64,000 bases of DNA from Spinellus fusiger (GCA_025094145.1 JALLLS010000038.1:1-64000); one strand, 5' to 3'. Positions 10,329 to 20,559 are shown, numbered from the stretch's first letter. A program made the numbers and translations. Notes: generated from the sequence alone by a model not told the origin.

Positions 10329-11014
10329 CTATACCACAGATCCAAATTGAACTCCAGGAGCATAGGGAGTAAGCATAGGGATATGAGTGACATAATAGGG
10401 GCATAGGGGAGAGATGAGAGCACAGATACCCATGGAGCCATGGTAGTTGCCTACCACTGGCTTACCATAAGTATGAAACTGTGTCCATGATGTGGGGAAG
10501 AGTAAGGGAAAAAGAAACCACATTTCTGTAATAAAGAGCATAGTAAATAAGTGTGAGTGTTGCATAATGTCATGTACCAAAGACTGTTGAAGTCCATTGG
10601 TGTAATGACTAGTTTGTTCTTGGCAAATTATAAAAGTAATTTGGGCATCACCAATGGTCTTGTCCCAGACAAACTCATTAGTCTACCATTTGTCTTGACT
10701 ATTATAAGTCTCTCTCCTCCCACTCTTATCTTTGTCTTGGCTTTTGTTATAATCATTAGATTGTTTTATTAAATAATATAGAATTAGATTGCAGTATAGA
10801 ACACTCTAGTATAAATACTTGACTCATTGTTAAAATAAAAACAATATCCTGATATCTGTTTCCTACCTGTACTCTGTCCTTGTCTTCTCTTGTCTCTTAC
10901 CTTTGTTCTCCTACCTGTTCCTGATGCACAACACCTAGTACCTCTGCTTCTTTCTCCTGTCCAACCCTGATCCTTACAATTGGCATTCCAGAATCCAAGA
11001 GAGACTTTATTCAT
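10329..11014 (-). pseudogene. LINE B ORF2 N-terminal fragment (endonuclease start)
   Basis: Starts at the ATG at 11012-11014 (MNKVSLGFWNAN), overlapping the ORF1 stop by 8 bases. After about 10 codons it is interrupted by the solo LTR 10601-10978, then resumes as 10329-10595 with MLFITEMWF and THIPMLTPYAPGVQ, closely parallel to the family A endonuclease. The catalytic remainder and all of the RT are missing. Confidence 0.85.
10601..10978 (+). repeat. Solo LTR, 378 bp, in LINE B ORF2
   Basis: Starts TGTAATGACTAG and ends CCTTACA. It is flanked by a perfect 5-bp duplication ATTGG (10596-10600 and 10979-10983). Removing it and one ATTGG restores the LINE reading context. A copy of the same length with few differences is at 18937-19314. 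Confidence 0.95.
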
Positions 11015-11996
11015 AAGTTGTGATTTTTTCTGAGGTGTCAAGCATTTCTATATCTGTTTGTGGGGACTTAAATGCTGTTGATGCCCTGTCTCTGTCTTGG
11101 TACTGCTTCCTCTTGTTAGGGTTCTCAGGGATCTGGGATTCTTCAATCCATCCTACCTCAGCAAATGCTGTGGCCACAGAGAAGGCTGTGTGGGGGCACA
11201 TGTAGGCAATGGCCTGGAGGCATCTGCTCTCATGCAGGTGGATGGCTTCTGAGGCCAGGTCCTCTTTTGACAGTGTTGCATATTTGGGATCAGCAAGGTG
11301 CTCTGGTGCTGTAGGATCAAAGTCCTTGTAGGTGGTAATGCCAGCCTTTTCCAAGAGAGACAGCACTTCTGGCTCATACTGAAGGTGCACCAACAGGCCA
11401 ATGACAGATCTGGCAGGGAAACAGATATCCAGGATGCATCCAGTATCAAAGCCAAGGGTTCTGAGGAGCTTATGCACTTCTGGATGGTTCATGCATCTTC
11501 CACAGGGGATGTACACATAGTTGTACCCTTGTTCACCTACTGAGACAGTGAAGGCTCTTGTTGCAGCAGCAACACGTCTCTCTGAAGGCTGTGACCTCTT
11601 GACAGGAGCCTTGGCATGTTTCTTGGCCACTGTGGCCCAAGAAGAGTCCTTGACAGTAGGCAGACCTTGTAGTGGATCAGTTGCTCTACTCTTTGGTGTC
11701 TGTGTTTCCTTTGGTGTCAGGACATTGGTAGGGGCTGGGACTGTTGGTGATGCTGCTGCTGCTTTGAGGGCACTGATCTCTGCCTCCAGAGCCTTGACTG
11801 TCCCTTGCAGTCTTGAGTTTTCTTCCAGGAGTCTCTCAAAAGCATCAAGCTTTTGTTGCTGCTGGTGATTCTGCTGTCTGACCTGAGTTATCTCAGCAGA
11901 GAGCAAAGTCAACACCAAAATAATGTCAGCTTGGGAGGGAGCAGCTGTGTTTTGCTGCAACTGCAGCAACTGTTGGTGGGTATTCCCAAAAGACAT
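11007..11996 (-). CDS. LINE B ORF1 (coiled-coil Gag-like protein)
   Basis: An intact ORF1, about 329 aa from MSFGNTHQQ (11996); the frame is open further upstream to a Met at 12158, giving up to 383 aa. Residues about 30-85 are a Gln-rich coiled coil with ESRLQGTVKALEAEISAL-type heptads. The central block YVYIPCGRCMNHPEV and FPARSVIGLLVHLQY aligns directly with family A ORF1. The C-terminal half has DPKYATLS and a CMCPHTAFSVATAF segment matching YMRPHIAFSVAAAF of A. The stop TAA lies within ATGAATAA, which also contains the ORF2 start. It probably packages LINE RNA. No stop or frameshift is seen. Confidence 0.82.
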   Translation of the reverse strand: MSFGNTHQQLLQLQQNTAAPSQADIILVLTLLSAEITQVRQQNHQQQQKLDAFERLLEENSRLQGTVKALEAEISALKAAAASPTVPAPTNVLTPKETQTPKSRATDPLQGLPTVKDSSWATVAKKHAKAPVKRSQPSERRVAAATRAFTVSVGEQGYNYVYIPCGRCMNHPEVHKLLRTLGFDTGCILDICFPARSVIGLLVHLQYEPEVLSLLEKAGITTYKDFDPTAPEHLADPKYATLSKEDLASEAIHLHESRCLQAIAYMCPHTAFSVATAFAEVGWIEESQIPENPNKRKQYQDRDRASTAFKSPQTDIEMLDTSEKITTYE

Positions 11997-12186
11997 GGTG
12001 TATCTACTGCTATTCAAGTGGTGATGACCTGAAACTTGGACAGTAGGTGGGGAGGTGGGTGATGTTGATGGATGGATAGTATTTGTAGATGGATACAGCG
12101 TTTTGGTGATGGATGGATGATTTTCAAATTTGGATAGACTTACAATTTTCCTTTTCAAAAAAAAGTGTTGCTTAGCAGAAAGAGAG

Positions 12187-12198
12187 ATGCCTGTTTAG
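12187..12198 (+). other. Target-site duplication: 5' stub of tRNA-Thr gene
   Basis: ATGCCTGTTTAG occurs here and again at 16873-16884, where it is the start of the complete tRNA-Thr gene (plus two upstream bases). It marks the left flank of LINE A copy 2 and shows that the insertion cut inside the first tRNA bases. Confidence 0.9.
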
Positions 12199-12438
12199 GT
12201 TAAAGATTTTTTATTAAAGGAGATATATGCATTTGCTTAATGAAGCCTTACTGCACTCCTTGTACTAATTGAATTAAACAAAAAAGTTCTACAGGACAAA
12301 AGAACAAAAAAAGACAGGCAAGAGAAAGAAACTAAGACTACTGGACTTTAAGGCTGTCCCTGCTCTCCACTCTGCAGCTGTGTTAAAAGATTGTAACAGT
12401 GAGAGGGAGGAGGCCAGAGAAGCAGAACAAAAAGCTGT

Positions 12439-15400
12439 TCATTCATGCACCTGGTGCACCTGATCATGCCAAAGCATGCCTGGACTTGAGTGGGGACTAA
12501 ACTCACTGTCAGGGTTGCAAAGCTGGTCTATATGCCAGAGAATTGTATGTAGAGGCACCCAGAAAGAAGGACAGGAAGAAGATTTCTTAGAAAGACAGTT
12601 GATGGTGTGATCCAATGGATGGCAGTGTTGTGGTGCTGGTGGCAGTTGATCCCATAGGTCCCTTGGAATTGCTGGACACTCTGCAAGATGTCTTCTGGAG
12701 GTGTGCTCTGCTGGACTGTACTGACATGGACATGGCTTACCAGGAAGCCATCCCATTCTCCAACGTATGAGCCTACTTCTGTCATGTCTGGTTGCTGGCA
12801 AGAAGAGGACTGGATCAATGCCAAGTGTTGGCCTGCATGCCTTGATGAGCACCTTGTCTGTCACTTGCAGGTACTGGTCAAGGAGCTGTTGGTGTTGTTG
12901 TTGGAAGTATTGCCTAAGCTGTGCAGATGATTCTGGCAATACTCCTGGAAGAGAGGCAAAGAGATGATTCTTGGTGAGTGGTTCAAGTAGTGGCACTCCT
13001 GGACTGTTCAACAGCAGAGACAAAAGACATTGGGGTGGAAGTGAGGCAGCACGTAGACAGAACCTTGTCTTGAGAGAGTCTGAGCGGAAACTCATGCTGG
13101 GCAGGTCACAGATATGCTTCAACACCTGAGTGGAGCTAGTGGGGTGGCCACCTATGATCATTCTTAGGCACCTGTCTTGTATCTTCTCCAGAGCTTTGAT
13201 ATCTTTCTTCAAAAGAACAGTGATTGCCAGACCATACTCAAACTTTGGCCTAATGAAGGTCTTGTATAGTCTTGAGCTGAGGAGCAAAGAGAAACCAGAA
13301 CGTGAGGCACCAACAGCATGCAGTGTGGACATGGCAAACATTGTGGCTTGCTTTCTGTGTGAGATAATCCCAGAGGAGTTGATTCCATTGTAGACAAAGG
13401 GCATGCCAAGGTAAATAAACTCATTGGCTGCTGGAAGGGCCTCTCCATATATCTTGAACTGGTTGGCCTGGGAAACAGAAGGGGGAAGGACCACTGCACA
13501 CTTGGAAGGACTCCATCTAAAGCCAACTGAAACAGAGTAGTGCTCTGCCAAACCAGCATGTGCTGAACCTCTCCAACCTTACCAAAGACAGCAATATCAT
13601 CAGCAAAGAAGAGTGAGTTGATTCCTGTAGGCTTATCCATAGTGGTGCTACTGTTGTCTGTTAGTGATTCTTCATACTCTGCCAAAGATGATGGTGAGCT
13701 AGACTGCACATGTGTTGTTGTTGTTGCTGTTGCCACACTTCTGAAAAGACATGCAAGTGGGTTAATGTAGATTGAATAAAGGTGGGGGCTGAGAACTGAG
13801 CCTTGCAGTACACCAGTTACTGGAGAGAACGAAGAGGACACATAGTTGTTCAGGATGACTGACACATGGACATCATCAAACAAGTGGACAAGCAAAGCAA
13901 GCAGTGGTGGCGGTGTGTTTCTCTTGTGCAGGGCATCCCAGATCAGGCTCCTGTCTACAGTATCATAGGCTGCCTTGATGTCCAAGTAGGCTACCACAGG
14001 ATAGTGGTGGTGTCTCTGATAATATCTCTTCATCAGGTTGTGTAAACACAGAGCCTGGTCCAGTGCACCTCGTCTTGGTCTGAATCCACCCTGAGCAACA
14101 TCAAGTGGGGGAGAGTACTTGTGCAGGTCTGGTGCTAGACATACCTCAAACAGCTTTCTGAGAACAGAAGTCAATGAGATTGGCCTGTAGTTGGCTGGAT
14201 CACTTGGGTCACCCTTTTTGAAGATGGGGAACACCTGTGCTTGACGCCATGGGAGAGGAACATAGGACCACTGCCAACACATGGTGAACAGACCAGAAAG
14301 AATGGGGACAATGGTGGTGCTGAGTGGCTTTAGCATTTCTGCTCTCAGGTGGTCTACTCCTGGTGCTTTCCTATTTGGCAGCAGCTTCATACAGAACTTG
14401 ACAACAGGTTGTGAGAATGGTGTTGTGGCTGCTGGGAAGGGATGCTGATGCTGCTGTGCTGTTACTGGTGGTCTAAGTGATGTTAATAGTGAGCCTCTAT
14501 AAACACTCTCAAGGTGTTGGCTCATCACTTCTGCTGCTGCTGCTGGCCCATCTGGGTGTTGGAATGTCTGCTGTGGCTGTCTTCTTCTACAAATCTGCTT
14601 CACCTTGGATGTAGCCTTTGCATAGTCTCTCTCCATGCTCTTGCAAAACTCCTGCCAGTGTCTTCTCTTGGCTCTTTGCACCTCACACCTAAAGGCCCTT
14701 TGTGCATCCAGGTGCCTCTGCCACCAACAAACCTTGTCCAGGCCTCTTGCCCTTTTCCAGCTCTTGAAGCTGTGCTCCCTCTTCTCAACTGCCACCTGCA
14801 GAGCCTCACTCCAGAACTTCTGCCAATGTGCAGGTCTATGTGTCTTGCTTCCAACAGAGCTGTCCAAAGCAGAGTAGATGCAGCTGCTGAGCTGATCTGT
14901 CAGGCCATCAATGTCAGGACAGACACCAGGAGGATTGCTCACTGTAGATGTAATTAGTTGACATAGTTGAGAGGAGAGACTATCAAACTTGTCTCTGTAT
15001 AGATCAGCAACATCTGGCTCCACAAGGCGTGAGAGGTTCCACATTCTTCTGATGGGTGGTGGTGTGAGAGGAGCTGTAGACATGTCATGATCAAATGTCA
15101 TACTGAGCAGCCTATGGTCTGAACCAAGAGAGAGATCACCATACACCATCATGAATGTGTTGTCAAAGAGACAGTTGGACACAAACAGATCCACAATGCT
15201 ACTCATCTCTTGTTCTTGTTGGAAAGAGTGGTAGGTTGCTTGACCAAAGGCATGCATGCTGTTCTGGACATACAGCTGACGTTCTTCTAGCCATTCCAGT
15301 AGGGCTGTACCTCTAGGATTTGTGTCATGGTCCCCAAGAACTGCACCAAGTCTTGCATTCAGATCCCCACAGATGATTGTGTCCTCTGTCAAAGAAATGG

Positions 15401-15760
15401 AGTTGAGCACTGCAAAAGTGTCTTCAAGGGAAAGGAGGGGGGAAGGTAGAGACATATAATTCTCAGTGAACCAATTTGGACACCAAGGGCATAGGGGGAG
15501 GGCATAGGGATGTGGGTAACATGGTAGGGACAGGAGGGAGAAACAAGAGCACAGATACCAAGTGAGCCATGGTAGCTGTTCTCAACAGGCTTGCCATAGG
15601 TGTGGAACTGTGTCCAGGAAGTAGGGAGGTGGGAGGGAGAGAGGAGCCAGGTTTCTGTGATAAAGAGCATAGTAAAGGAGTGTGAGTGTGTCATAATGTC
15701 ATATACCATAGACTGTTGAAGTCCATTGGCATTCCATAGGCCTATAGAGACTCTATTCAT
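12439..15760 (-). pseudogene. LINE A copy 2 ORF2 (APE endonuclease-RT), two frameshifts
   Basis: ORF2 starts at the ATG at 15758-15760 (MNRVSIGLWNANG) inside ATGAATAG shared with the ORF1 stop. Domains in order: AP-endonuclease (LFITETW, ICGDLNARLG, GSDHRLLS), a basic linker (KVCWWQRHLDAQR), reverse transcriptase (RKAPGVDHLRAEML, NYRPISLTSVLRKL, GGFRPRRGALDQA, AYLDIKAAYDTVDR, GVLQGSVLSPHLYS, FFADDIAVFG), thumb, and a C-terminal CPCQ...H...HLAEC zinc-finger-like motif. A 1-base deletion near 15427 and a 2-base deletion near 13544, compared with copy 3, split the frame into three. Full-length product would be roughly 1,100 aa. All recognisable RT catalytic Asp residues are present, so the lesions are few and recent. 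Confidence 0.9.
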
Positions 15761-16682
15761 ATTGGTGTTTGTTGTTGGAGGACTCAGACATGGCAACAGA
15801 GCTTCTTCTGCTCACTTGGAAGGCATTTGCTGGGTCATCTCTGTCAATGTATCCCTTGTTGGTTGGCTTGGGGGGCATCTGCTCTTCACTGATCCAGCCA
15901 TTGGCTACAAAAGCAGCAGCAACAGAAAAAGCAATGTGGGGGCGCATGTACTGGATAGCCTGCATGCATCTGTTCTCTTGGAGTCTGGCTGCCTCAATGC
16001 ACATCTGCTCAACATTGAAGGTGGCATATTTTGGGTCTGCCAGATGCTTGGGGTCCAGAGGGTCAAAGTTCTTGTAGATATCTACCTTGGCCTTATTCAA
16101 GACTGCAGTAAGAGACTCAACATACTGGACATGGACCAAAAGACCAAGAACAGAATGGGCAGGGAAACACACATCCAGGATTCTACCTGTTTCCAGGCCA
16201 AGGGTTCTCAGGAGGCGTCTTGCCTCTGGGCGGTTCATGCGTCTGCCTCTTGGAATGTACACATAAGTGTAACCTTTAGGACCTTCTTGGATGGTGAAGG
16301 CATGTGCAGCAGATTCCACTCTCCTAGTTGAAGGTGCTGGGCGGGTCTTTTTGGCTACAGTAGCCCATGTGGAGTCCTTGGCTGTCTTCTCAGCCTGTTG
16401 GTGGTTCTTTGGTGCATGTGTCACCTCTTGTATCACAGGAGTTGCCTTATTAGTCAAGGCAGCAAGCTTTGCCTCAAGGGCTGCCACAGTCTCTCTCAGC
16501 TGCTTGTTTTCTTCCATAATGGCCTCAAAGGCCTCAAGTCTCTGCTTCTGATGGGTGTGCTCAGAAGCCATTTGAGCAAAGCTCTGTTGGAGTGACGTCA
16601 CTGCCGAGATAAGTTGAGCTTCGGTGGTGGTGGTGGTGGCATTAGCCAAAAGGTGTTGTTGTCCTGCTGGAGAAGAGAACAT
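15753..16682 (-). CDS. LINE A copy 2 ORF1 (coiled-coil Gag-like protein)
   Basis: Intact at about 309 aa from MFSSPAGQQ and nearly identical to copy 1 ORF1. The coiled coil is near residues 15-75, then a Lys/Pro-rich linker and the conserved YVYIPRGRRMNRPEARR and FPAHSVLGLLVHVQY core. The open frame extends upstream through the 5' UTR without a LINE-encoded Met, which supports the internal start. The stop TAG at 15753-15755 overlaps the ORF2 ATG by 8 nt. Confidence 0.83.
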   Translation of the reverse strand: MFSSPAGQQHLLANATTTTTEAQLISAVTSLQQSFAQMASEHTHQKQRLEAFEAIMEENKQLRETVAALEAKLAALTNKATPVIQEVTHAPKNHQQAEKTAKDSTWATVAKKTRPAPSTRRVESAAHAFTIQEGPKGYTYVYIPRGRRMNRPEARRLLRTLGLETGRILDVCFPAHSVLGLLVHVQYVESLTAVLNKAKVDIYKNFDPLDPKHLADPKYATFNVEQMCIEAARLQENRCMQAIQYMRPHIAFSVAAAFVANGWISEEQMPPKPTNKGYIDRDDPANAFQVSRRSSVAMSESSNNKHQYE

Positions 16683-16874
16683 AGTGGATCTGGTCAAGTT
16701 TGAGAGCTGGAGGTCTGAAACTTTTGTAGAAGATAGTCGGGAGATGGGGGAAGATGGATTGATGATGGATGCAGATGGATGTAGCTTTTTGGAGACGGAT
16801 GGACGTTTTTGAATCTTTGGATTGAACTTACAATTTTGAAAAAAAGTGATCTTTAGCAGAAAGAGAAGTGAATG

Positions 16875-16945
16875 CCTGTTTAGCTCAGTGGTAGAGCGCT
16901 TGTCTTGTAAACAAGAGGTCGGTTGTTCAATCCAGCCACCAGGCA
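16875..16945 (+). tRNA. tRNA-Thr (anticodon TGT)
   Basis: A 71-nt gene with D-arm TAGCTCAGTGGTAGAGC, anticodon stem CTTGT/ACAAG around CTTGTAA (TGT), T-arm GGTTG-TTCAATC-CAGCC, and T-rich DNA just downstream. The acceptor stem GCCTGTT/ACCAGGC has one T-C mismatch at the sixth pair. Its first 10 bases are part of the target duplication of LINE A copy 2, so the gene was re-created by the insertion. Confidence 0.9.
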
Positions 16946-17032
16946 ATTTTTATATATTTTTGCTATACAGTATTTTCATAAAGTAAAGCAACCCTACAAA
17001 ATAAGATATTACAAGGTTATCTAATAACTACT

Positions 17033-17133
17033 TGTGATGACCTAATTTGAACACTCTTTATTTTCTCTATCTTCCCTGCCATCAATACTACTCCTTTATT
17101 TTGCATCACTTCTATGTCACTGATCATATACTC
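17033..17133 (+). repeat. Truncated LTR (Gypsy-like family, 5' part)
   Basis: Begins TGTGATGACC and contains CTCCTTTATTTTGCATCACT, the reverse complement of the repeats at 7130 and 37643. It is cut by L2 copy 2. Confidence 0.6.
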
Positions 17134-17286
17134 TGAGATTGTTTGGACAGGTAGATTAACAAGACTGAACAAAGATAATTTTTATTAAGTAAAGAAAGGT
17201 TCATTATTTATACTTTTTGTGGGTGCTTATCATTCAGTGGCTTCCTTATAGTAGGATAATCTATTCTACCTTATGGTTGGTGTCTA

Positions 17287-18646
17287 CAGTGGCTTTCAAT
17301 AAAACAATGGCTATTTCAAATTCAGACCCTAATTTTACCCTTAATAATTTTTTTATTAAACATTCTACATTTATTGCTTTTCCACTCTAATGTCTACCTT
17401 ATCTAACACCACTGAACAACCCATGAGACTTCTTGGGAACAGAAAGAAGAATATCAATGACTTCACTTGATGCCTCATTGCTCACAAGGCCACTGTAAAT
17501 GGGACCATCCTGGTTGCCATTTCTGCTAGGTTTGGAGTCAGTGCACAGTTGTTTTCCCTTATTGTAAAGAGATATAAGGAAACTGGCTGTTTCAAGGCCA
17601 AGAAGAGCACTGGGCGCAAGTCCATTCTTAATGAGAGGGATGAGAGAAAAGTTGCTCAAGAAGTGAGAAGGGATTTATTCCAGACAATGGATCAGCTTTG
17701 CAAGCAGATAACTACCCAAGTGTCCATGAACACTTTTAGAAAATTGATAAAGAAGCTTGGCCTGTTCTCTTGCAGGGTGGTCAAGAAACCTTCTCTCACT
17801 ACTAAGCACAAGAAGTTGAGACTTGCTTGGGCCAAGGCCCACCTCTACTAGACTGAGAAAGACTGGAAGACAGTCATCTGGTCCAATGAGTCAAAGTACT
17901 AACTCATGATGACCAACAACTGCAACAGAGTGGTGTGCAAGAAGAAGGAGGGGTTGCTCCCAAAGAACATCAAGCCCACCATGAAGTTTGGTGGCAGTAG
18001 CATGATGGTGTGGGGTTCTTTCTCTGGTGAAGGTGTTGGAAGGTTGGTGCCTGTGAAGGACAGTATAGACAGTAGAAGATACATTGATATCTTGAAAGAG
18101 AATTACTGCCCTGAGCTGGCTCAACTCAAGGCACTGAATCCAGAGGTGGATTATGTTCTTCAAAAGAACAATGCCAGCTGCCACAAGAGTAGAGAGTTCA
18201 GGTTGTGGAAGGCATATGAGAGCATTGCCACTATGGAGGGGTGGTTCTCACAAAGCCCCAACCTCAACCCAATAGAGCATTTGTGGGAGGAGCTAGACAA
18301 AGCCATCAGAAAGAGGATGACCCCATCAAGCTCCCTTCAAGATTTGGAGGTGCTCTTGTTAGAAGAATAAGAAAATATTCCCAAGGACACCACAGACACC
18401 CTAATCAGCAGTATGCATTGGAGATGTAGGACCATCATTAAGGCCAAGGGTGGAAACACCAAATATTAAAGTTTTCCACTCAATAAACTTGTATTTATTA
18501 TTCTGTTGTCCTTCTTTATAATTTATCCAATTTTCAAGTCTCTACTGTGTGTTTAATGTATGTTTTTATTACAAAGAATAATTATTTCCTATTGCAGAAT
18601 CATAATGGGGTATGAAAAAAATCCATTATTATTTTGAAAGCCACTG
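17287..18646 (+). mobile_element. Tc1-like DNA transposon, copy M2
   Basis: About 1.36 kb, flanked by TA (17285-17286 and 18647-18648). Inverted ends CAGTGGCTTTCA are near perfect. The unoccupied site is visible at about 9670 in the other L2 copy. The transposase is very similar to that of M1. Confidence 0.95.
17400..18370 (+). pseudogene. Tc1-like transposase (M2), inactivated
   Basis: Same layout as the M1 transposase: N-terminal helix-turn-helix region, then WSNES, VWGSFSGEGVG, LQKNNASCH and NPIEHLWEEL. The two catalytic Asp positions read Asn. A TAG near 17849 and the TAA near 17900 break the frame; the second is shared with M1. The shared lesions mean M1 and M2 were either mobilised in trans when already defective or mutated in parallel. 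Confidence 0.88.
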
Positions 18647-18936
18647 TATATTACTACCTTATGGTAGTATTATTAATAACTGCCACCTTATGGTTGGCTC
18701 ATATGTTTTACTTAGTTGTAGTATTATTAGATTCAACCCTATGGCTGGTTTCTGGGATAAGCACTCCATTATTGAAACCATTAATTATTATGAGTCTTTA
18801 CTGAATTGACTCTGATAGGTCAATATTGTTCTGTTAGGATTATTAATGAAGATGGCTCTTGTTAAGTGTCCAATAGTACACTGAGCTTTAGAAGGTGATT
18901 TGTAGTTATGACCAATCAGTGAGATGATACAGAGAT

Positions 18937-19314
18937 TGTAATGACTAGTTTGTTCTTGGCAAATTATGAAAGTAATTTGGGCATTACCAATGGTCTTGTC
19001 CCAGACAAACTCATTAGTCTACCATTTGTCTTGACTATTATAAGTCTCTCTCCTCCCACTCTTATCTTTGTCTTGGCTTTTGTTATAATCATTAGATTGT
19101 TTTATTAAATAATATAGAATTAGATTGCAGTATAGAACACTCTAGTATAAATACTTGACTCATTGTTAAAATAAAAACAATATCCTGATATCTGTTTCCT
19201 ACCTGTACTCTGTCCTTGTCTTCTCTTGTCTCTTACCTTTGTTCTCCTACCTGTTCCTGATGCACAACACCTAGTACCTCTGCTTCTTTCTCCTGTCCAA
19301 CCCTGATCCTTACA
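18937..19314 (+). repeat. Solo LTR, 378 bp, in L2 copy 2
   Basis: TGTAATGACTAG to CCTTACA, flanked by 5-bp GAGAT (18932-18936 and 19315-19319). Same length as 10601-10978 and almost identical, so the two insertions are recent. A solo LTR arises by recombination between the two LTRs of a full element. Confidence 0.95.
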
Positions 19315-19433
19315 GAGATGTACTATGTTACTTGTGTGTACTTAAGCTTTCATAGAGTATTCTGAATGTCACAGCACACTACTTGTGTTGACCTATTCAT
19401 AGAGAATCTTTGGATTGAAGTCAGAACAACACT

Positions 19434-19870
19434 GAGCAACAAGAAAAAGCATCAGCCTTAGTGTTCTTGGATCCAGAACAGTAAGTAATAACAAAGCCAA
19501 AACTGGAAAACTTCAGTGCCCATCAATTTTGATAACAATTCAATTGCTTGGTAGTAATGAAATACTCAAGGTTCTTATGATTAGTAAATACAACAACTTG
19601 ATGTTGAGCACCTTCCAAGTAGTGATGCCAGGTCTAGAAGCTCTCAAAGATGGCCAGCATTTCCTTGTCATAGATCTCATAGTTGATTTTGGCAGGGATT
19701 AACTTATGACTGTGGAATCTAGTAGAGTAGAGAAAACCATCATATAAATACTCATCCAATTGTCTTAATAAAATATGTATTCTGATATCTGTTATCAGCT
19801 TATACTCAATAGTACACTTTTTTTGGAAACATTTCATATACTTTAAAAGAAAAAAATTGTACATTTTACA
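19434..19870 (-). pseudogene. Gypsy-like RT/RNase H fragment with LTR piece
   Basis: On the minus strand the words [29 protein letters not shown] and GSKNTKADAF are typical of the junction between reverse transcriptase and RNase H in Ty3/Gypsy polyproteins. Frameshifts and stops break it. Between about 19740 and 19830 the sequence changes to an LTR piece related to the 378-bp LTR (TATTCTGATATCTGTTATC). Confidence 0.7.
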
Positions 19871-20211
19871 AATATTTTTCTCTTTTATTTATAAGTTTTT
19901 ACATACTATGGCTACTTTTTTATATGAAAATAGCAAGGTTTTTTGATGAGCATGGAAAAGAAACTCATGTCTATGAGATGGAGATTGATAATGAGCAATA
20001 TTCATTAGAACAACTAACAACCACTTTTTTTCAGTAGTGTACAATTTATTGAAAAAAAATTATACTAAATTTTATTCCAAAAAACGTATATATCTAGTCT
20101 ATTATGTACAAAACATAGTACTATATTCTTGCTTGTACTCAGTGGTCCTTTATATTTTTGAGCAAGATAAAGATCAGAAAACAAAATATTTATAAAGTTT
20201 ATATGAAAAAG

Positions 20212-20294
20212 TGAAGAGAGTGGGATTCGAACCCACGCCTCCGAAGAGATCACGGCCTTAACGTGACGCCTTAGACCAACTCGGCCATCTCTCC
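20212..20294 (-). tRNA. tRNA-Leu (anticodon AAG)
   Basis: An 83-nt class II tRNA: acceptor GGAGAGA/TCTCTTC with one G-T pair, anticodon stem TCACG/CGTGA with loop TTAAGGC (AAG), a long variable arm and a GGTTCGAATCC-type T-arm. Downstream on the minus strand a T5 run (CTTTTTC) can terminate Pol III. No LINE lies at its 5' end. Confidence 0.95.
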
Positions 20295-20559
20295 ACATAT
20301 AAAAAAGACACGTGTGGTACTTATGACTGTGATGGACAAAATGGTAAAGTAACAAGGAAAGAAAAGGGTTTGGAATAGAAATTGGAGGTAGGGTTTGTGA
20401 ACAAATAGAAATGATACTTTGCAACACAACAGTGAAGCAAAAGAAAACAGATAAAAGGGGAACAACAGTACACACAGGTACAAAATAACAGAATGCAATC
20501 AATACTTTGCTAAGAATTGATTCATAAATAACAATGATACTTCATAAGAAAACACAGTA

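Larger units (their letters stand above)
10329..12186 (-). mobile_element. LINE family B, 3'-truncated, with nested solo LTR
   Basis: A non-LTR element on the minus strand: 5' UTR, a complete ORF1, and only the first part of ORF2. The 5' end (plus strand TTAGCAGAAAGAGAG) is almost the same as that of family A and abuts a 12-base stub of the tRNA-Thr gene at 12187-12198. ORF2 is interrupted by a solo LTR and then cut at 10329 by another repeat. Confidence 0.85.
12199..16872 (-). mobile_element. LINE family A, copy 2 (full length)
   Basis: The only family A copy with both ends in the window: about 4.67 kb between 12-bp duplications ATGCCTGTTTAG. Its 3' end (low coordinates) reads on the sense strand TTTAATAAAAAATCTTTAAC, with no long poly(A). 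The 5' end carries AGCAGAAAGAGAAGT (plus strand) just before the tRNA-Thr. ORF1 is intact. ORF2 differs from an open frame by two small deletions. Confidence 0.93.
17134..19431 (+). repeat. L2 LTR-like repeat, copy 2, with two nested insertions
   Basis: Starts TGAGATTGTTTGGACAG and ends GAACAACA. It is split by a Tc1-like element (17287-18646) at a TA and by a solo LTR (18937-19314) with duplication GAGAT. Comparison with the uninterrupted copy at 9444-10074 gives both target sites exactly. Without the inserts it is about 0.55 kb. Confidence 0.82.

Noticed and set aside
13130..13393. Plus-strand open frames opposite LINE ORF2 and ORF1 (for example 12688-12930, 14514-14957, 15726-16331)
   Set aside because: They are antisense shadows of the LINE coding frames and recur at the same place in every copy only because the copies are identical.
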